Shown: in pieces, positions 20,635 through 30,240 of the stretch
Layout of the letters: every line of letters begins with the position of its first letter
Numbering within the stretch: position 1 is the stretch's first letter
Source: Candidatus Mnemosynella biddleae
GTDB lineage: Archaea > Halobacteriota > Archaeoglobi > Mnemosynellales > Mnemosynellaceae
Direction of reading: 5' to 3'
Length of the DNA stretch: 64,000 nucleotides
Assembly: GCA_002011165.2 (NCBI GenBank)
Contig: MTMI02000007.1
Location: forward strand, 62,001-126,000
Translations under genes and position numbers: made by a program
The notes under the pieces: model-generated
Database searches by the model: none
Told to the model about the DNA's origin: nothing
The model's input: only the letters and a program-made list of their open reading frames with translations

Positions 20635-21822
20635 ATGGTGAAGAAAGTTCTTGAAGGATCACATGCTGTTGCTGAAGCTGTAAAACTTTGCAAACCAGAT
20701 GTCATTTCAGCATACCCAATTACTCCACAGACACACATCATTGAGAGACTCTCCGAATTCCATGCTGACGGAGAGCTTGGAAATTGTCAGTTCATAAGAG
20801 TTGAGTCTGAACACTCCGCTATGTCTGTCTGTTTGGGAGCGTCTCTTGTGGGTGCGAGAGCCTATTCTGCCTCCACTTCTCAGGGACTTGCTTTGATGTA
20901 TGAAGTTCTGTTCAACGTTGCTGGATTAAGACAGCCTGTCGTCATGACTACAGCAAACAGAGCTCTTTCAGCTCCGATAAACATATGGAATGATTGGCAG
21001 GATGCTATATCCGCAAGAGACAGTGGTTGGATTCAACTCTACGCTGAAAATGCTCAAGAAGCTGTTGATTATACAATTCAAGCTTTCAAGATAGCGGAAA
21101 GCCATGACATCCTTCTTCCAGCAATGGTTTGCATAGACGGTTTCGTGATTACTCACACATATGAGGTTGTTGACATCCCATCTCAGGAGGATGTTGATGC
21201 ATTCCTTCCAAAGAAGGTTCCGTATCTTCCGCTTGATCCAGAGAATCCAATTGGATATGGAATGATAGGAACTCCTGAGGTCTATGAGGAGACTAGATAC
21301 CTCATTCAGGAGACTATGGAAAAAGCCAAGAAGAAGATCGTTGAAGTTGGACAAGAGTTCGAGAAAAAGTTTGGAAGACCTCAGGGAGGGTTGATCGATA
21401 CATATAAACTTGAAGACGCCGAGGTTGCAATCCTGTCTATGGGTGCAATTCTTCAGACGATGAGAGAAGTGGTAGATAACCTCAGAGAGGAAGGAGTCCC
21501 AGTTGGTCTCATTAAGGTGAAATCTTACAGACCTTTCCCGAAGGATGAGATAAGGAAAGCTGTAGAGGGCCTCAAGGCTATTGCAGTTATTGATAGGGAC
21601 ATTTCTCTAGGTCATGAGGGTGCTCTATTCACTGATGTGAAATCTGCTTTATATGGAAGTGGAGAGAGACCGCTGGTTAAGGGCTATATAGCTGCACTTG
21701 GAGGTAGAGACTTCCCAGAGACAACTGTCAGAAAGATCGTTGATGACATCATAAAAGTGGCGAAGGAAGGAAAAGTGGATAAAGAAGTTGAATGGCCAGA
21801 TCTCAGAAGAGAGATTCTGTGA
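20635..21822 (+). CDS. porA: pyruvate:ferredoxin oxidoreductase alpha subunit
   Basis: 395-residue alpha subunit. [40 protein letters not shown] (Glu of the TPP activation loop), and [20 protein letters not shown] are typical of PorA rather than KorA. GGAGGAG just before the ATG. Third gene of porCDAB. Confidence 0.93.
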   Translation: MVKKVLEGSHAVAEAVKLCKPDVISAYPITPQTHIIERLSEFHADGELGNCQFIRVESEHSAMSVCLGASLVGARAYSASTSQGLALMYEVLFNVAGLRQPVVMTTANRALSAPINIWNDWQDAISARDSGWIQLYAENAQEAVDYTIQAFKIAESHDILLPAMVCIDGFVITHTYEVVDIPSQEDVDAFLPKKVPYLPLDPENPIGYGMIGTPEVYEETRYLIQETMEKAKKKIVEVGQEFEKKFGRPQGGLIDTYKLEDAEVAILSMGAILQTMREVVDNLREEGVPVGLIKVKSYRPFPKDEIRKAVEGLKAIAVIDRDISLGHEGALFTDVKSALYGSGERPLVKGYIAALGGRDFPETTVRKIVDDIIKVAKEGKVDKEVEWPDLRREIL

Positions 21823-21832
21823 GGTGATGGAA

Positions 21833-22732
21833 ATGGCAAGTAAAGTGGATATGGATTTTGAAGGTCTTGCTTCTGGTCATCGAGCATGTGCTGGGTGTGG
21901 TGCTGCAATAGCCGTGAGACTCATTCTCAAGGGAACTGGGAAGAATACGATCATTGCAAATGCAACTGGATGCGTTGAAGTCTTCACAACTCCCTATCCA
22001 GAGTGTGCTTGGAATGTTCCCTACGTTCACTCACTCTTCGAGAACACTGCGGCGGTTGCAGCAGGGATTGAAGCTGGTTTAAAGGCTCTTGGAAAGAAGG
22101 AAGGAATCAATGTTGTTGCAATTGCGGGAGACGGAGGAACCGCAGACATAGGGCTTCAATCTCTTTCGGGAATGCTTGAAAGAGGTCATGATGTGCTTTA
22201 TATAATGTATGATAACGAAGCTTACATGAACACGGGAATCCAGAGAAGTGCTTCAACTCCGTATGGAGCCACTACAACAACTAGTCCAGCTGGAAAAGTT
22301 TCCATCGGTCAGGAAACAAGAAAGAAATTCGTCGCTGAGATTGCTGCTGCGCATCACATTCCGTATGTTGCAACAGCATCAGTGGGTTATCCGAGAGATC
22401 TGATAAACAAGGTGAACAAAGCGGTGAACATTAAAGGACCTAAGTTCATTCAAGTTCATGCACCTTGTGTTCCTGGGTGGAACTATCCAGAAAGTAAAAC
22501 TGTAGAGATTGCTCGCCTTGCAGTTGAGACAGGTCTCTGGCCGATTTTCGAGATGGAGAACGGAGTGATAACTAGCGTTAGGAAGATCAAGGAAAAGAAG
22601 CCAGTAGAGGAGTATTTGAAGGCACAGAGAAGATTTGCTCACCTATTCAAGGACGAGAGAGGAAAGAAGGTCATTGAAGAGATCCAGAAACTAGCAGATG
22701 AGAACATAAAGAGATATGGTTTGATGGACTGA
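21833..22732 (+). CDS. porB: pyruvate:ferredoxin oxidoreductase beta subunit
   Basis: 299-residue TPP-binding subunit. [15 protein letters not shown] gives two cluster cysteines, [20 protein letters not shown] is the PorB substrate region, [15 protein letters not shown] the TPP/Mg loop (GDG...), and [14 protein letters not shown] the downstream metal loop. GAGGTGATGG lies before ATG 21833; ATG 21827 also fits. Its stop overlaps the purO start (TGATG). Confidence 0.93.
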   Translation: MASKVDMDFEGLASGHRACAGCGAAIAVRLILKGTGKNTIIANATGCVEVFTTPYPECAWNVPYVHSLFENTAAVAAGIEAGLKALGKKEGINVVAIAGDGGTADIGLQSLSGMLERGHDVLYIMYDNEAYMNTGIQRSASTPYGATTTTSPAGKVSIGQETRKKFVAEIAAAHHIPYVATASVGYPRDLINKVNKAVNIKGPKFIQVHAPCVPGWNYPESKTVEIARLAVETGLWPIFEMENGVITSVRKIKEKKPVEEYLKAQRRFAHLFKDERGKKVIEEIQKLADENIKRYGLMD

Positions 22733-23334
22733 TGTACGTTGGAAGAATAGTTTCTGTAGGGTGCTCGATGGGCAACGAGTTCGTTGCCTATCGGGTATCC
22801 TCTCGATCTTTTCCAAATAGACTTGCAGAGAAGAGGAACAATCTAATTTCCATCATTCCAAAAAATATGGAAGATCTGAGGAAAAATCCATACATCTCTT
22901 ATAACTGCGTAAGAATTGTTGCTGATTATGCGATTGTCTCAAATGGGTCCCACACTGACGTCATAGCAGAGAAACTCCTTATGGGGTATCCTCCAAGAGA
23001 TGCTCTTTCGCTAGCTCTACTTTCTATGGATTATGAGAAGGATGACTACAGAACACCGAGAGTTGCGGGAATCGTTTCGAAGGGGTCTCTCTATCTCGGA
23101 ATAGTTGCAGAGGATCGTCTTTTGGTCAAAAAACTTCCTTGGAAGGAGAACGTCTCTTACATGATTGCAACTTATGAAGTTCAGGATTTCATGGAGATTG
23201 AGCTCAGAGGCTATTCAGCAGAAGAAATAGCAAGAGAAATTTACGAGCTCAAGGAATACGAGCTTCCAGTTTGCTCAGCGTCAGCAATAAGAAAAGGAAA
23301 CTCATACGAACTTGCTGTTTACAATCCCGAATGA
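22732..23334 (+). CDS. purO: IMP cyclohydrolase, archaeal PurO type
   Basis: 200-residue archaeal enzyme closing the purine ring (FAICAR to IMP). [31 protein letters not shown] and the central VSNGSHTDVIAEKLLMGYPP are the PurO signature. Starts at the porB stop (TGATG), so it is read from the por transcript. Usual length. Confidence 0.9.
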   Translation: MYVGRIVSVGCSMGNEFVAYRVSSRSFPNRLAEKRNNLISIIPKNMEDLRKNPYISYNCVRIVADYAIVSNGSHTDVIAEKLLMGYPPRDALSLALLSMDYEKDDYRTPRVAGIVSKGSLYLGIVAEDRLLVKKLPWKENVSYMIATYEVQDFMEIELRGYSAEEIAREIYELKEYELPVCSASAIRKGNSYELAVYNPE

Positions 23335-23375
23335 AATCACAATATTTTTAATCATTCTTCACTTCATTTTTCATC

Positions 23376-24257
23376 ATGCATCTTAATGGTGTTGAAATTG
23401 AGGATACTTATGCAGAAGCCTTTCCGATGTTTCTCTCTCGTCTCATCGTAACAGCTGTTACCAAAAAGTGGGCTTTTGAAGCAGCTAAGGAGGCCACCGG
23501 CTTTGCAACTTCCATTATCGGCTGTCCCGCTGAAGCGGGAATTGAGAGAGTTCTCAAAACAGACGAAACACCTGATAGGAGACCTGGAGTCTCAATTCTA
23601 ATCTTTCATGTCTCTAAGAAGAAACTCAAAGAACAAGTTCTTGAAAGAGCAGGTAACTGCGTTCTCACAGCTCCAAGCTGTTCCCTCTTCAATGGACTCG
23701 ATTCTGATGAGAGTTTTGAAATAAAGCTTAGATATTTCGGTGACGGGTTTGAAAAGAAAGTGGAGAAATATGGAAAAGAGCTCTGGAGCATCCCAATAAT
23801 GTCGGGAGAGTTTCTTTACGAGGAGAAAATCGGAGTTAAAAGAGGTGTAGGTGGAGGTAATTTTCTCATTTTTGCCGAAAACGAAATGAGCGGTTTGATA
23901 GCGGCTGAGGTTGCAGTGGATGCAATCTCTGAGCTTGAGGGAGTTATAACTCCATTTGTTGGTGGAATTGTTTCTGCTGGGTCAAAGGTGGGATCGAGGA
24001 AATATAAATTCATGAAAGCAACAACAAATGAGAAGTTCTGTCCGAGTTTGAGAAAAGAAGTGGAGTCACCTCTCCCTGAAGATGTTAAAGCTGTTTATGA
24101 GATTGTGATAAACGGTGTAAGCGAGGAAGCGATCAAAAAGGCGATGAAGATTGGAATAGAGAGTGCAACAAAAGTGAGCGGTGTTCTGAGAATTTCAGCT
24201 GGAAATTATGGAGGAAATCTTGGAAAATACATTATAAATCTTCACGACCTGTGGTGA
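23376..24257 (+). CDS. ftr: formylmethanofuran:tetrahydromethanopterin formyltransferase
   Basis: Transfers the formyl group from formylmethanofuran to H4MPT in the archaeal C1 pathway. 293 residues, standard size. MHLNGVEIEDTYAEAFPMF is the conserved start; GFATSIIGCPAEAGIERVL, the two-domain repeat and the C-terminal RISAGNYGGNLGKY segment are typical. A TATA-like ATATTTTTAAT at about 23,342-23,352 gives it its own promoter after purO. Overlapping-to-adjacent mch supports one C1 unit. Confidence 0.95.
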   Translation: MHLNGVEIEDTYAEAFPMFLSRLIVTAVTKKWAFEAAKEATGFATSIIGCPAEAGIERVLKTDETPDRRPGVSILIFHVSKKKLKEQVLERAGNCVLTAPSCSLFNGLDSDESFEIKLRYFGDGFEKKVEKYGKELWSIPIMSGEFLYEEKIGVKRGVGGGNFLIFAENEMSGLIAAEVAVDAISELEGVITPFVGGIVSAGSKVGSRKYKFMKATTNEKFCPSLRKEVESPLPEDVKAVYEIVINGVSEEAIKKAMKIGIESATKVSGVLRISAGNYGGNLGKYIINLHDLW

Positions 24258-24262
24258 GAACC

Positions 24263-25198
24263 ATGATGAATGAAAGAGCAGCTGAGGTTGTTGAAGATGA
24301 GCTTTTGAGTTATGAGGAAGAGCTCAAAATAGAGGTTCAGGAAAAAGGAGATCACGTTATCGTCGACTGTGGAGTTCGGGCTCCAGGAAGTTATGAAGCA
24401 GGCTTAATATTCACGGAAATATGTATGGGAGGACTTGGAAGTGCGACATTGAGTATCAGGTCATTAGGAGAGATCAATCTTCCCTTCATAGAGATCTTCA
24501 CGGAGTATCCTCTTAAAGCATGTATGTTCTCTCAGATGGCGGGGTGGAGAATAAAGAAGGGGGATTACTTTGCCATGGCATCAGGTCCTGCTAGAGCTCT
24601 TGCAAAAATTCCTTTCGAGCTTTTTGAGGAGTTTGAATACGAAGAGGATTCAGATATTGCAGTTATAACTCTGGAATCCTCGAAACTTCCAAGTAGGGAG
24701 GTTCTTGACTTCATAGCAGAGAGGTGCAATACTCAGAGTGTTTACGCTCTTGTTGCTCCAACTGCAAGCCTTGTTGGATCTGTTCAGATCTCAGGGAGAG
24801 TTGTAGAGACGGCAATTCACAGAATGCACACCTTAGGAATGAATCTGAAAAATATTCTTTCAGCTTGCGGAACTGCTCCGATTGCTCCAATTGCTGAGAA
24901 CGATCTTGAGGCCATGGGAAGGACAAACGATTGTATAATCTATTACGGAAGCGTTCATCTCATTTTAGATGAGATGGAGGATCTTTCACGAGCAGTATCT
25001 TCATCTTCTCAATCTTACGGAGATCCTTTCTATGAGATTTTCAAGTCCCATAACTTCGATTTCTATGCTCTGGATCCCTCTCTTTTCGCTCCAGCCGAGA
25101 TATCAGCGAACTCAATAAAAACAGGGGAATTCAGGAAATTCGGGGATGTAAACTCTGAGGTTCTACTGAGATCATTTGGATTTCAAAAAATCTCCTGA
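24263..25198 (+). CDS. mch: methenyl-tetrahydromethanopterin cyclohydrolase
   Basis: 311-residue cyclohydrolase converting formyl-H4MPT to methenyl-H4MPT, the step after Ftr. GLIFTEICMGGLGSATLS, GWRIKKGDYFAMASGPARAL and the C-terminal GRTNDCIIYYGSVHL are the conserved blocks. ATG 24263 chosen with GGTGAG 5 nt upstream. Together with ftr and Eha it indicates a working H4MPT branch of the Wood-Ljungdahl or methanogenic pathway; no mcr, fwd, mtd or mer gene is inside the window. Confidence 0.95.
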   Translation: MMNERAAEVVEDELLSYEEELKIEVQEKGDHVIVDCGVRAPGSYEAGLIFTEICMGGLGSATLSIRSLGEINLPFIEIFTEYPLKACMFSQMAGWRIKKGDYFAMASGPARALAKIPFELFEEFEYEEDSDIAVITLESSKLPSREVLDFIAERCNTQSVYALVAPTASLVGSVQISGRVVETAIHRMHTLGMNLKNILSACGTAPIAPIAENDLEAMGRTNDCIIYYGSVHLILDEMEDLSRAVSSSSQSYGDPFYEIFKSHNFDFYALDPSLFAPAEISANSIKTGEFRKFGDVNSEVLLRSFGFQKIS

Positions 25199-25734
25199 AT
25201 GAAAGAGACTACAGTTTCAACAAGCTCTTGAAGAGCTCCGGTATAGAAGTGATCCGTTTCAAGCTTTACGATTCTCTTTACATTTCTTCCACTTTTCAGA
25301 AGTTCTTCAAGTTCTTCCACATTCACAAATTCATCTTTCATTCCAAAAATCACATATTTTTCCTCCACTCCATCTACTCTCAGCTTTATGTCGTCAATCT
25401 CTGGAAGTGGAGACATCAAAATCTGCGTTTCGTTGGAATGAGATGCAACTACAGCTCCAAATGAGTAACCGAGAACTACTATTTTATTCCACTTCTCCTT
25501 AGAGAACTCGATAACCTCTCTCATATCTTCTATCTCTCCTGTTCCTCCGGAAAACTCACTTCTGTAATCCATTCTCAACGAAGATACTCCGATCTCTTCA
25601 AGAGTGTTTGCAATCCTCTTTAATCTAATGTCATATCTGCTTCCGCCCATCAAGGGATGCGGTGGACACATAATCACACAACGATCTCCACTTCCCTGAA
25701 CAGTTGCATTTATATCTCCTATCTTCACTTCCAT
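25183..25734 (-). CDS. alpha/beta hydrolase
   Basis: 183 residues, a compact alpha/beta hydrolase lacking a cap domain. Likely triad: Ser in VLGYSFGAVVAS, Asp in FGMKDEFVNVEE, His in LETDHFYTGALQE. PPHPLMGGSRYD is the oxyanion-hole loop as in the COG2945 group. Its stop overlaps mch tail to tail by 16 bp, and its ATG follows trm5 immediately. Substrate unknown. Confidence 0.82.
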   Translation of the reverse strand: MEVKIGDINATVQGSGDRCVIMCPPHPLMGGSRYDIRLKRIANTLEEIGVSSLRMDYRSEFSGGTGEIEDMREVIEFSKEKWNKIVVLGYSFGAVVASHSNETQILMSPLPEIDDIKLRVDGVEEKYVIFGMKDEFVNVEELEELLKSGRNVKRIVKLETDHFYTGALQELVETVVSFIQEIF

Positions 25735-26661
25735 TTACACCACCAAATCAAACACGTAGATATTTTTCGAAGGTGAATAGGAGTGAACTATTTTGTATGA
25801 AACTTTCGAAAATCTTTTCGACAACTCCTTCTTTTTCGTTTCAAGCTCCTCCTCATCGAGAACGAGGTATAGATGAATCAAACCTTTCTCTGTAACATTC
25901 TTTAGAGCAACAGGAAGAAATCTCTCTGAGTCATGAGGTAGATTCATGATTACTCTATGAACACTCTCCTCTAGTTCCACTTCCTTTGCATCACCTTCAA
26001 TAACGGTAACGTTCTCAACTTTATTCATTTTGAGATTCTCTCTGAGGAGTTTTACCGCATGAGGATTTTTTTCAACTGCATAAACTTTCCTTACCATCTT
26101 TGCTATTGGAATCGTGAATGGTCCAACTCCTGCAAAAAGGTCGAGAACTGTTTCATCTTTTTTGCACATTTTTGCAATTCTCTGACGCTCATTTGCAAGA
26201 CGGGGATTAAAATAAACTTTTCCGAGATCAACTCTATAGACATTTCCATACTCTCTATGGATTGTCTCTGTTCTATTTTCTCCTGCAACAAACTCGTATC
26301 TTCTCACTCTAAACTCTCCTTCAACCTCTCCTGCTTTCCTTAGAACGACCCTCACATTTTTGTGAACCCTCATTATGGCGTCAGCCTCTTTTCTTCCGCC
26401 CTCTTCAAGAATTGCGATATCACCTATCACTTCAAATGGAGGAGAATATCCGAGAATTTCAGAGACACTTTTTAGTTCATATTTCCGAAAAGTTCTTCTA
26501 ACAATCTCGTATCCTCCAATCAAGGATTTTACGGGAAAATAAACGTAATTTTCATCTGAAGAAGGTCTTAGATCCTTCCTTATAAATTCTAAAATCCTTT
26601 TTCTCGTCTCTTCAGCTTCTTTCTTTGGAACTTTTACCGCAAACGTCTCCTCTTCTCCCAT
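25735..26661 (-). CDS. trm5: tRNA (guanine37-N1)-methyltransferase Trm5
   Basis: 308-residue class I SAM-dependent methyltransferase making m1G37, needed for reading-frame maintenance. VYFNPRLANERQRIA precedes the SAM loop VLDLFAGVGPFTIPIA; the acidic loop AVEKNPHAVK and the catalytic NLPHDSERFLP follow. The start ATG 26661 has GGTG upstream and gives the family-like FAVKVPKKEAEE N-terminus; upstream in-frame ATGs at 26685 and 26718 would run into the divergent dphB gene. Confidence 0.88.
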   Translation of the reverse strand: MGEEETFAVKVPKKEAEETRKRILEFIRKDLRPSSDENYVYFPVKSLIGGYEIVRRTFRKYELKSVSEILGYSPPFEVIGDIAILEEGGRKEADAIMRVHKNVRVVLRKAGEVEGEFRVRRYEFVAGENRTETIHREYGNVYRVDLGKVYFNPRLANERQRIAKMCKKDETVLDLFAGVGPFTIPIAKMVRKVYAVEKNPHAVKLLRENLKMNKVENVTVIEGDAKEVELEESVHRVIMNLPHDSERFLPVALKNVTEKGLIHLYLVLDEEELETKKKELSKRFSKVSYKIVHSYSPSKNIYVFDLVV

Positions 26662-26672
26662 CTTCACCACAG

Positions 26673-26680
26673 TTATATAT
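26673..26680 (+). promoter_or_regulatory. TATA box of dphB in a 43-bp divergent promoter
   Basis: TTATATAT is centred 28 bp upstream of the dphB ATG, so the mRNA is predicted to be leaderless. The trm5 promoter must occupy the same 43 bp on the other strand. Confidence 0.55.
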
Positions 26681-26704
26681 CTCATCGTATTTATGAATTC
26701 ATAG

Positions 26705-27475
26705 ATGCTGATCTTCATTGGTATGGGTCTTTACAACGAAAAAGACATTTCAATTAAGGGATTTGAAGCTGTAAAGAATGCGGATGTTGTTTACGTTGAG
26801 TTCTACACGCATAAAGGAGCTTGGTCTTTAGAGAGACTTAACGATTTCTTCGGGAGAGAAGTAAAAGAGCTTAAGAGAGAGGATCTTGAAGAGAGAGCAG
26901 AGGAAATAATTGGTGAGGCAAGAGATAAGAACGTCATCATCCTCTCGGGAGGAGATGCGATGGTTTCAACCACTCATGTGGATCTCAGAATTAGGGCTAA
27001 AAGGATGGGTGTTGAAACCAAAGTAATTCATGCATCCTCAATTATATCTGCCATTCCTGGATTAACAGGTTTGCAGAATTATCGGTTTGGGAAATCTGCA
27101 ACTGTTGTTTATCCCTATTTTATAAACGGGAGGAAAATTCTGCCCGAAACACCTTATAACGTCGTTCTTGAGAATCTCAGAAACGATGCTCATACTATGC
27201 TCTTTTTAGATATTCGGGAAAAATGTATGACAATTGGTGAGGCAGTGGAAATTCTTCTTGAGATAGATCGAAAGAGAGATAAGATTCTTTCAGGAAAACT
27301 TGCCATAGGGGTTGCAAGAGCGGGAAGTGAAGATGCTCTGGTCATTGCAGATGTTATTGAGAAGCTGAAAAATTACGATTTCGGAGACCCTCCTCACACT
27401 CTTGTGATCCCCGCATCTCTTCACGTAATCGAAGAGGAATACATTAAAGAGGTAATAGGTGCATCTTTAAGATAA
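26705..27475 (+). CDS. dphB: diphthine synthase
   Basis: SAM-dependent methylase of the diphthamide pathway that modifies the EF-2 histidine. 256 residues, usual size. MLIFIGMGLYNEKDISIKGF is the tetrapyrrole-methylase-fold start, with VILSGGDAMVSTTHVDLRIR and HASSIISAIPGLTGLQNYRF as conserved loops. Predicted leaderless. Followed after 23 bp by the HerA-like gene. Confidence 0.94.
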   Translation: MLIFIGMGLYNEKDISIKGFEAVKNADVVYVEFYTHKGAWSLERLNDFFGREVKELKREDLEERAEEIIGEARDKNVIILSGGDAMVSTTHVDLRIRAKRMGVETKVIHASSIISAIPGLTGLQNYRFGKSATVVYPYFINGRKILPETPYNVVLENLRNDAHTMLFLDIREKCMTIGEAVEILLEIDRKRDKILSGKLAIGVARAGSEDALVIADVIEKLKNYDFGDPPHTLVIPASLHVIEEEYIKEVIGASLR

Positions 27476-27498
27476 AAGTATTCGGGCTGAGTGAGCTT

Positions 27499-29022
27499 AT
27501 GAGGGGTGCAATTGGCGTAATATTCGGTGAGACAAACACGAGGGAGTTTAGATTCGTCATTTCAAATCCCGACGTCAAGAAAGGAGATTACGTCAAGGTT
27601 TGGCATGATCAGGATGGTTGGGTCCTCTCTCAGATCATCTCCATAACGAGAACCAGTGAGATCTCATCTCCTGATGTTGCAATGGAGCTTGTGGAAGGTA
27701 GATCCAGCGGATCTGAAGATATAATGGTGGCAAAGGCAACAATCATCGGAGTAAGAGACTCTGAAGGGCTTTTAAGAGCTCCAAGAACACCTTTTTCTCC
27801 GGGAGACCGTGTTTTTCTTGCAAATGAATCTCTCATTCAAGAAACACTTGGTTTGAAAAGTGGAGATGCTTACATAGGTCTTCTCGATGGTCATGATGTT
27901 CGAGTTTATTTGGATATAAATCAGCTTGTTCAGAAACACGTTTCGATTCTTGCAAGAACAGGAAGCGGAAAGTCATATACCACGGGGGTCATCATTGAGG
28001 AACTTCTTGAGAGAAACGTCCCGCTCGTAATCATAGATCCTCATGGAGAATATGCATCCATGAAATATCCAAACTCAAATCCGGATGAAATTGAGAAGAT
28101 GGTGAAGTACGGAATATCTCCGAAAGGTTATGCAGATAAGATAGTTGTTTACACTCCAGCAAACTTTGCGATAAATCCGAATGCAGATAGAGTGTTCAGG
28201 ATAGACGGAATAAATCTTCATCCCAGAGAGATCGTCGAAATGATACCTGGAAGAATGTCAAGTGCTCAGGAGGAACTACTCTATGAAATCGTCACGAAGT
28301 TGAGAAATGAAGTTGATAGTTACGATATCCACGACATCATAAGAGCGGTTGAGAAGTCGAAGAATAAAGCAAGGTGGGGTTTAATTACCCATCTTGAAGC
28401 TCTCAGGGATAGTGGAATCATCTCTAGTGAGCCTGTCTCTATCAGGGAGCTCGTAAGGAGAGGAATTGCTTCAATCATAGATATGACTGGAGTGTCTCCG
28501 GAGATGCAAAAGGTGATTGTTGCTTATCTATGCAGGGAGATCTTCGAGTCGAGAAAGAGGAACAGAGTCCCTCCCGCAATGATAGTAATGGAGGAGGCTC
28601 ATAATTTCTGTCCAGAGAGAGGTTATGACCGTGCTCCGAGCACGGAGATAATAAGAACAATTGCATCTGAGGGAAGAAAATTCGGGCTCGGTCTTCTAGT
28701 TGTCTCTCAAAGACCTGCAAGAGTCGACAAGAACATTCTCTCTCAATGCAATACTCAGATAATTCTCAAAGTGACGAATCCGAACGATATAAGAGCTATA
28801 AGCAAGGGGTTAGAGGGTATGAGTTCTGAGCTTGAGGAGGAGATAAAGAGATTGCCCCCGGGAGTAGCACTTCTTGTGAGCACATACATAGAGAGACCGA
28901 TATTCGTGGATATTAGAGTTAGGAGAAGCCAGCATGGTGGAGAATCTCCTTCTGTAATTCACAGGGGAAGGAGTGAGAGAAATGACGGAATACTCGAAAA
29001 AATCTTCAGGAGAAGGAAATGA
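27499..29022 (+). CDS. HerA-like hexameric ATPase (DUF87)
   Basis: 507 residues. An N-terminal HAS-barrel (1-100), then a RecA-like ATPase with Walker A ARTGSGKSYTTG, Walker B MIVMEEAHNF and the arginine region SQRPARVDKNILSQCNTQI. HerA proteins translocate on double-stranded DNA and normally pair with NurA, Mre11 and Rad50 in end resection. None of these is adjacent here, so this is either a stand-alone HerA or a paralogue. Overlaps the UPF0212 gene by 41 nt. Confidence 0.9.
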   Translation: MRGAIGVIFGETNTREFRFVISNPDVKKGDYVKVWHDQDGWVLSQIISITRTSEISSPDVAMELVEGRSSGSEDIMVAKATIIGVRDSEGLLRAPRTPFSPGDRVFLANESLIQETLGLKSGDAYIGLLDGHDVRVYLDINQLVQKHVSILARTGSGKSYTTGVIIEELLERNVPLVIIDPHGEYASMKYPNSNPDEIEKMVKYGISPKGYADKIVVYTPANFAINPNADRVFRIDGINLHPREIVEMIPGRMSSAQEELLYEIVTKLRNEVDSYDIHDIIRAVEKSKNKARWGLITHLEALRDSGIISSEPVSIRELVRRGIASIIDMTGVSPEMQKVIVAYLCREIFESRKRNRVPPAMIVMEEAHNFCPERGYDRAPSTEIIRTIASEGRKFGLGLLVVSQRPARVDKNILSQCNTQIILKVTNPNDIRAISKGLEGMSSELEEEIKRLPPGVALLVSTYIERPIFVDIRVRRSQHGGESPSVIHRGRSERNDGILEKIFRRRK

Positions 29023-29353
29023 CTATCTTGTGAAACTGGAGGGAGCTTGGATAGTTAATGACGTTAAGAGTGTTGACGATGCTATTAATATAGCGATATC
29101 TGAAGCGAAAAAGAAGCTCAAACCTCATGTGGAATTCGTGGAACTCTATGTTGAGGAGATTCCATGTCCTTATTGTGGCGAAAATCTTGAGGGAGCTTTC
29201 ATTGTTGCTGGAAAAGCACTTGTGAGGTTGATTTTTGAGCTTAGAGTTTTTGACGCAGAGGGAGAGGAACACGCTTCGAGAATCGCGAAATCTGTAGTGG
29301 GAAGATTTCTTCCAGGAGTTCCTCTTAAAGTTGGGGAGGTGAGCAGATTATAA
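28982..29353 (+). CDS. UPF0212/DUF555 family protein
   Basis: 123-residue archaeal protein of unknown function. The line DYLVKLEGAWIVNDVKSVDD, the zinc-finger-like PCPYCGENLEGAF (one CxxC), and EEHASRIAKSVVGRFL match the family I know as UPF0212. ATG lies within the HerA gene, giving a 41-nt overlap and translational coupling. Confidence 0.85.
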   Translation: MTEYSKKSSGEGNDYLVKLEGAWIVNDVKSVDDAINIAISEAKKKLKPHVEFVELYVEEIPCPYCGENLEGAFIVAGKALVRLIFELRVFDAEGEEHASRIAKSVVGRFLPGVPLKVGEVSRL

Positions 29354-29355
29354 AA

Positions 29356-30240
29356 ATGATTAACATATTCGGTCACATAGCTTTGGATTATATTTGCTTC
29401 ATCGAAAAATTTCCAAATGTGAACGCATCATCTAAGATAAAAAAGATGGGACGTTTCTTCGGAGGAGGCGCGGCCAACGTCTCCGCTATTATTGCTTCTC
29501 TCGGAGGAAATGTAAAGCTTTTCTCTGCTGCAGGAGGGGATTTCATATCTTCAGGATATTCATCTCATTTAACATCACTTGGAGTTGATATAAGCGGAGT
29601 TAAAGTCTTTGAAGAGGAACTCAGTGCTCATGCTTTCATATTCAACGACTCATATGGAAATCAGATTACCTTTTTCTACTGGGGCGCTTCTGACAGAATA
29701 ACCGAGATAGAGATACCCTCCGACCTCGATTTTGTTCATATCGCCACAGGAAATGCGGAGTTCAATAAAAAAGTTGCGAACTCTTCGAATTTCCTATCAT
29801 TCGACGCTGGACAGGACATTTATGGGTATAAAAGAGAAGACATTCTCGAAATCCTTAAGTTCACGAATATTCTCTTTTCCAATGAACACGAAATAGAATT
29901 CATTAAGAAGGAGTGTGGAATGAAGGAAGCTGATATTCTAGAGATTGTAGACATCCTAGTTATTACGTATGGAGAAAAAGGAAGTAAGGTGGTATCTTCC
30001 TCAGAGGAAATCTTTGTTCCTTCTCTGAAGATTCGTGCAATTGATCCTACTGGTGCTGGAGATGCCTATAAAGCTGGTTTCCTCTTTGCTTTAGGCTCGG
30101 GTCTCTCTCTTAAGGAGTGTGCGGAAATAGGAACGGTTTGTGCTTCTTTTGTAGTCGAGTCATACGGCAGTCAGACAAAACTTCCAAAATGGGATGAGGT
30201 CGAGGAGAGACGAAGAAAGTTTTTTGGTGAAATGAAATGA
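29356..30240 (+). CDS. PfkB-family carbohydrate/nucleoside kinase
   Basis: 294 residues. GRFFGGGAANVSAIIASLGG is PfkB signature 1, and IDPTGAGDAYKAGFLFALG is signature 2 with the catalytic Asp. Substrate not evident; adenosine, inosine-guanosine or ribose-type kinases are candidates. Ends with an ATGA overlap into the DUF2070 gene. Confidence 0.88.
   Translation: MINIFGHIALDYICFIEKFPNVNASSKIKKMGRFFGGGAANVSAIIASLGGNVKLFSAAGGDFISSGYSSHLTSLGVDISGVKVFEEELSAHAFIFNDSYGNQITFFYWGASDRITEIEIPSDLDFVHIATGNAEFNKKVANSSNFLSFDAGQDIYGYKREDILEILKFTNILFSNEHEIEFIKKECGMKEADILEIVDILVITYGEKGSKVVSSSEEIFVPSLKIRAIDPTGAGDAYKAGFLFALGSGLSLKECAEIGTVCASFVVESYGSQTKLPKWDEVEERRRKFFGEMK

Noticed and set aside
27499-29022. HerA-like gene as part of a defence or viral module
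   Set aside because: It is flanked by dphB and UPF0212 with tight spacing and host-like composition; a housekeeping role fits better.
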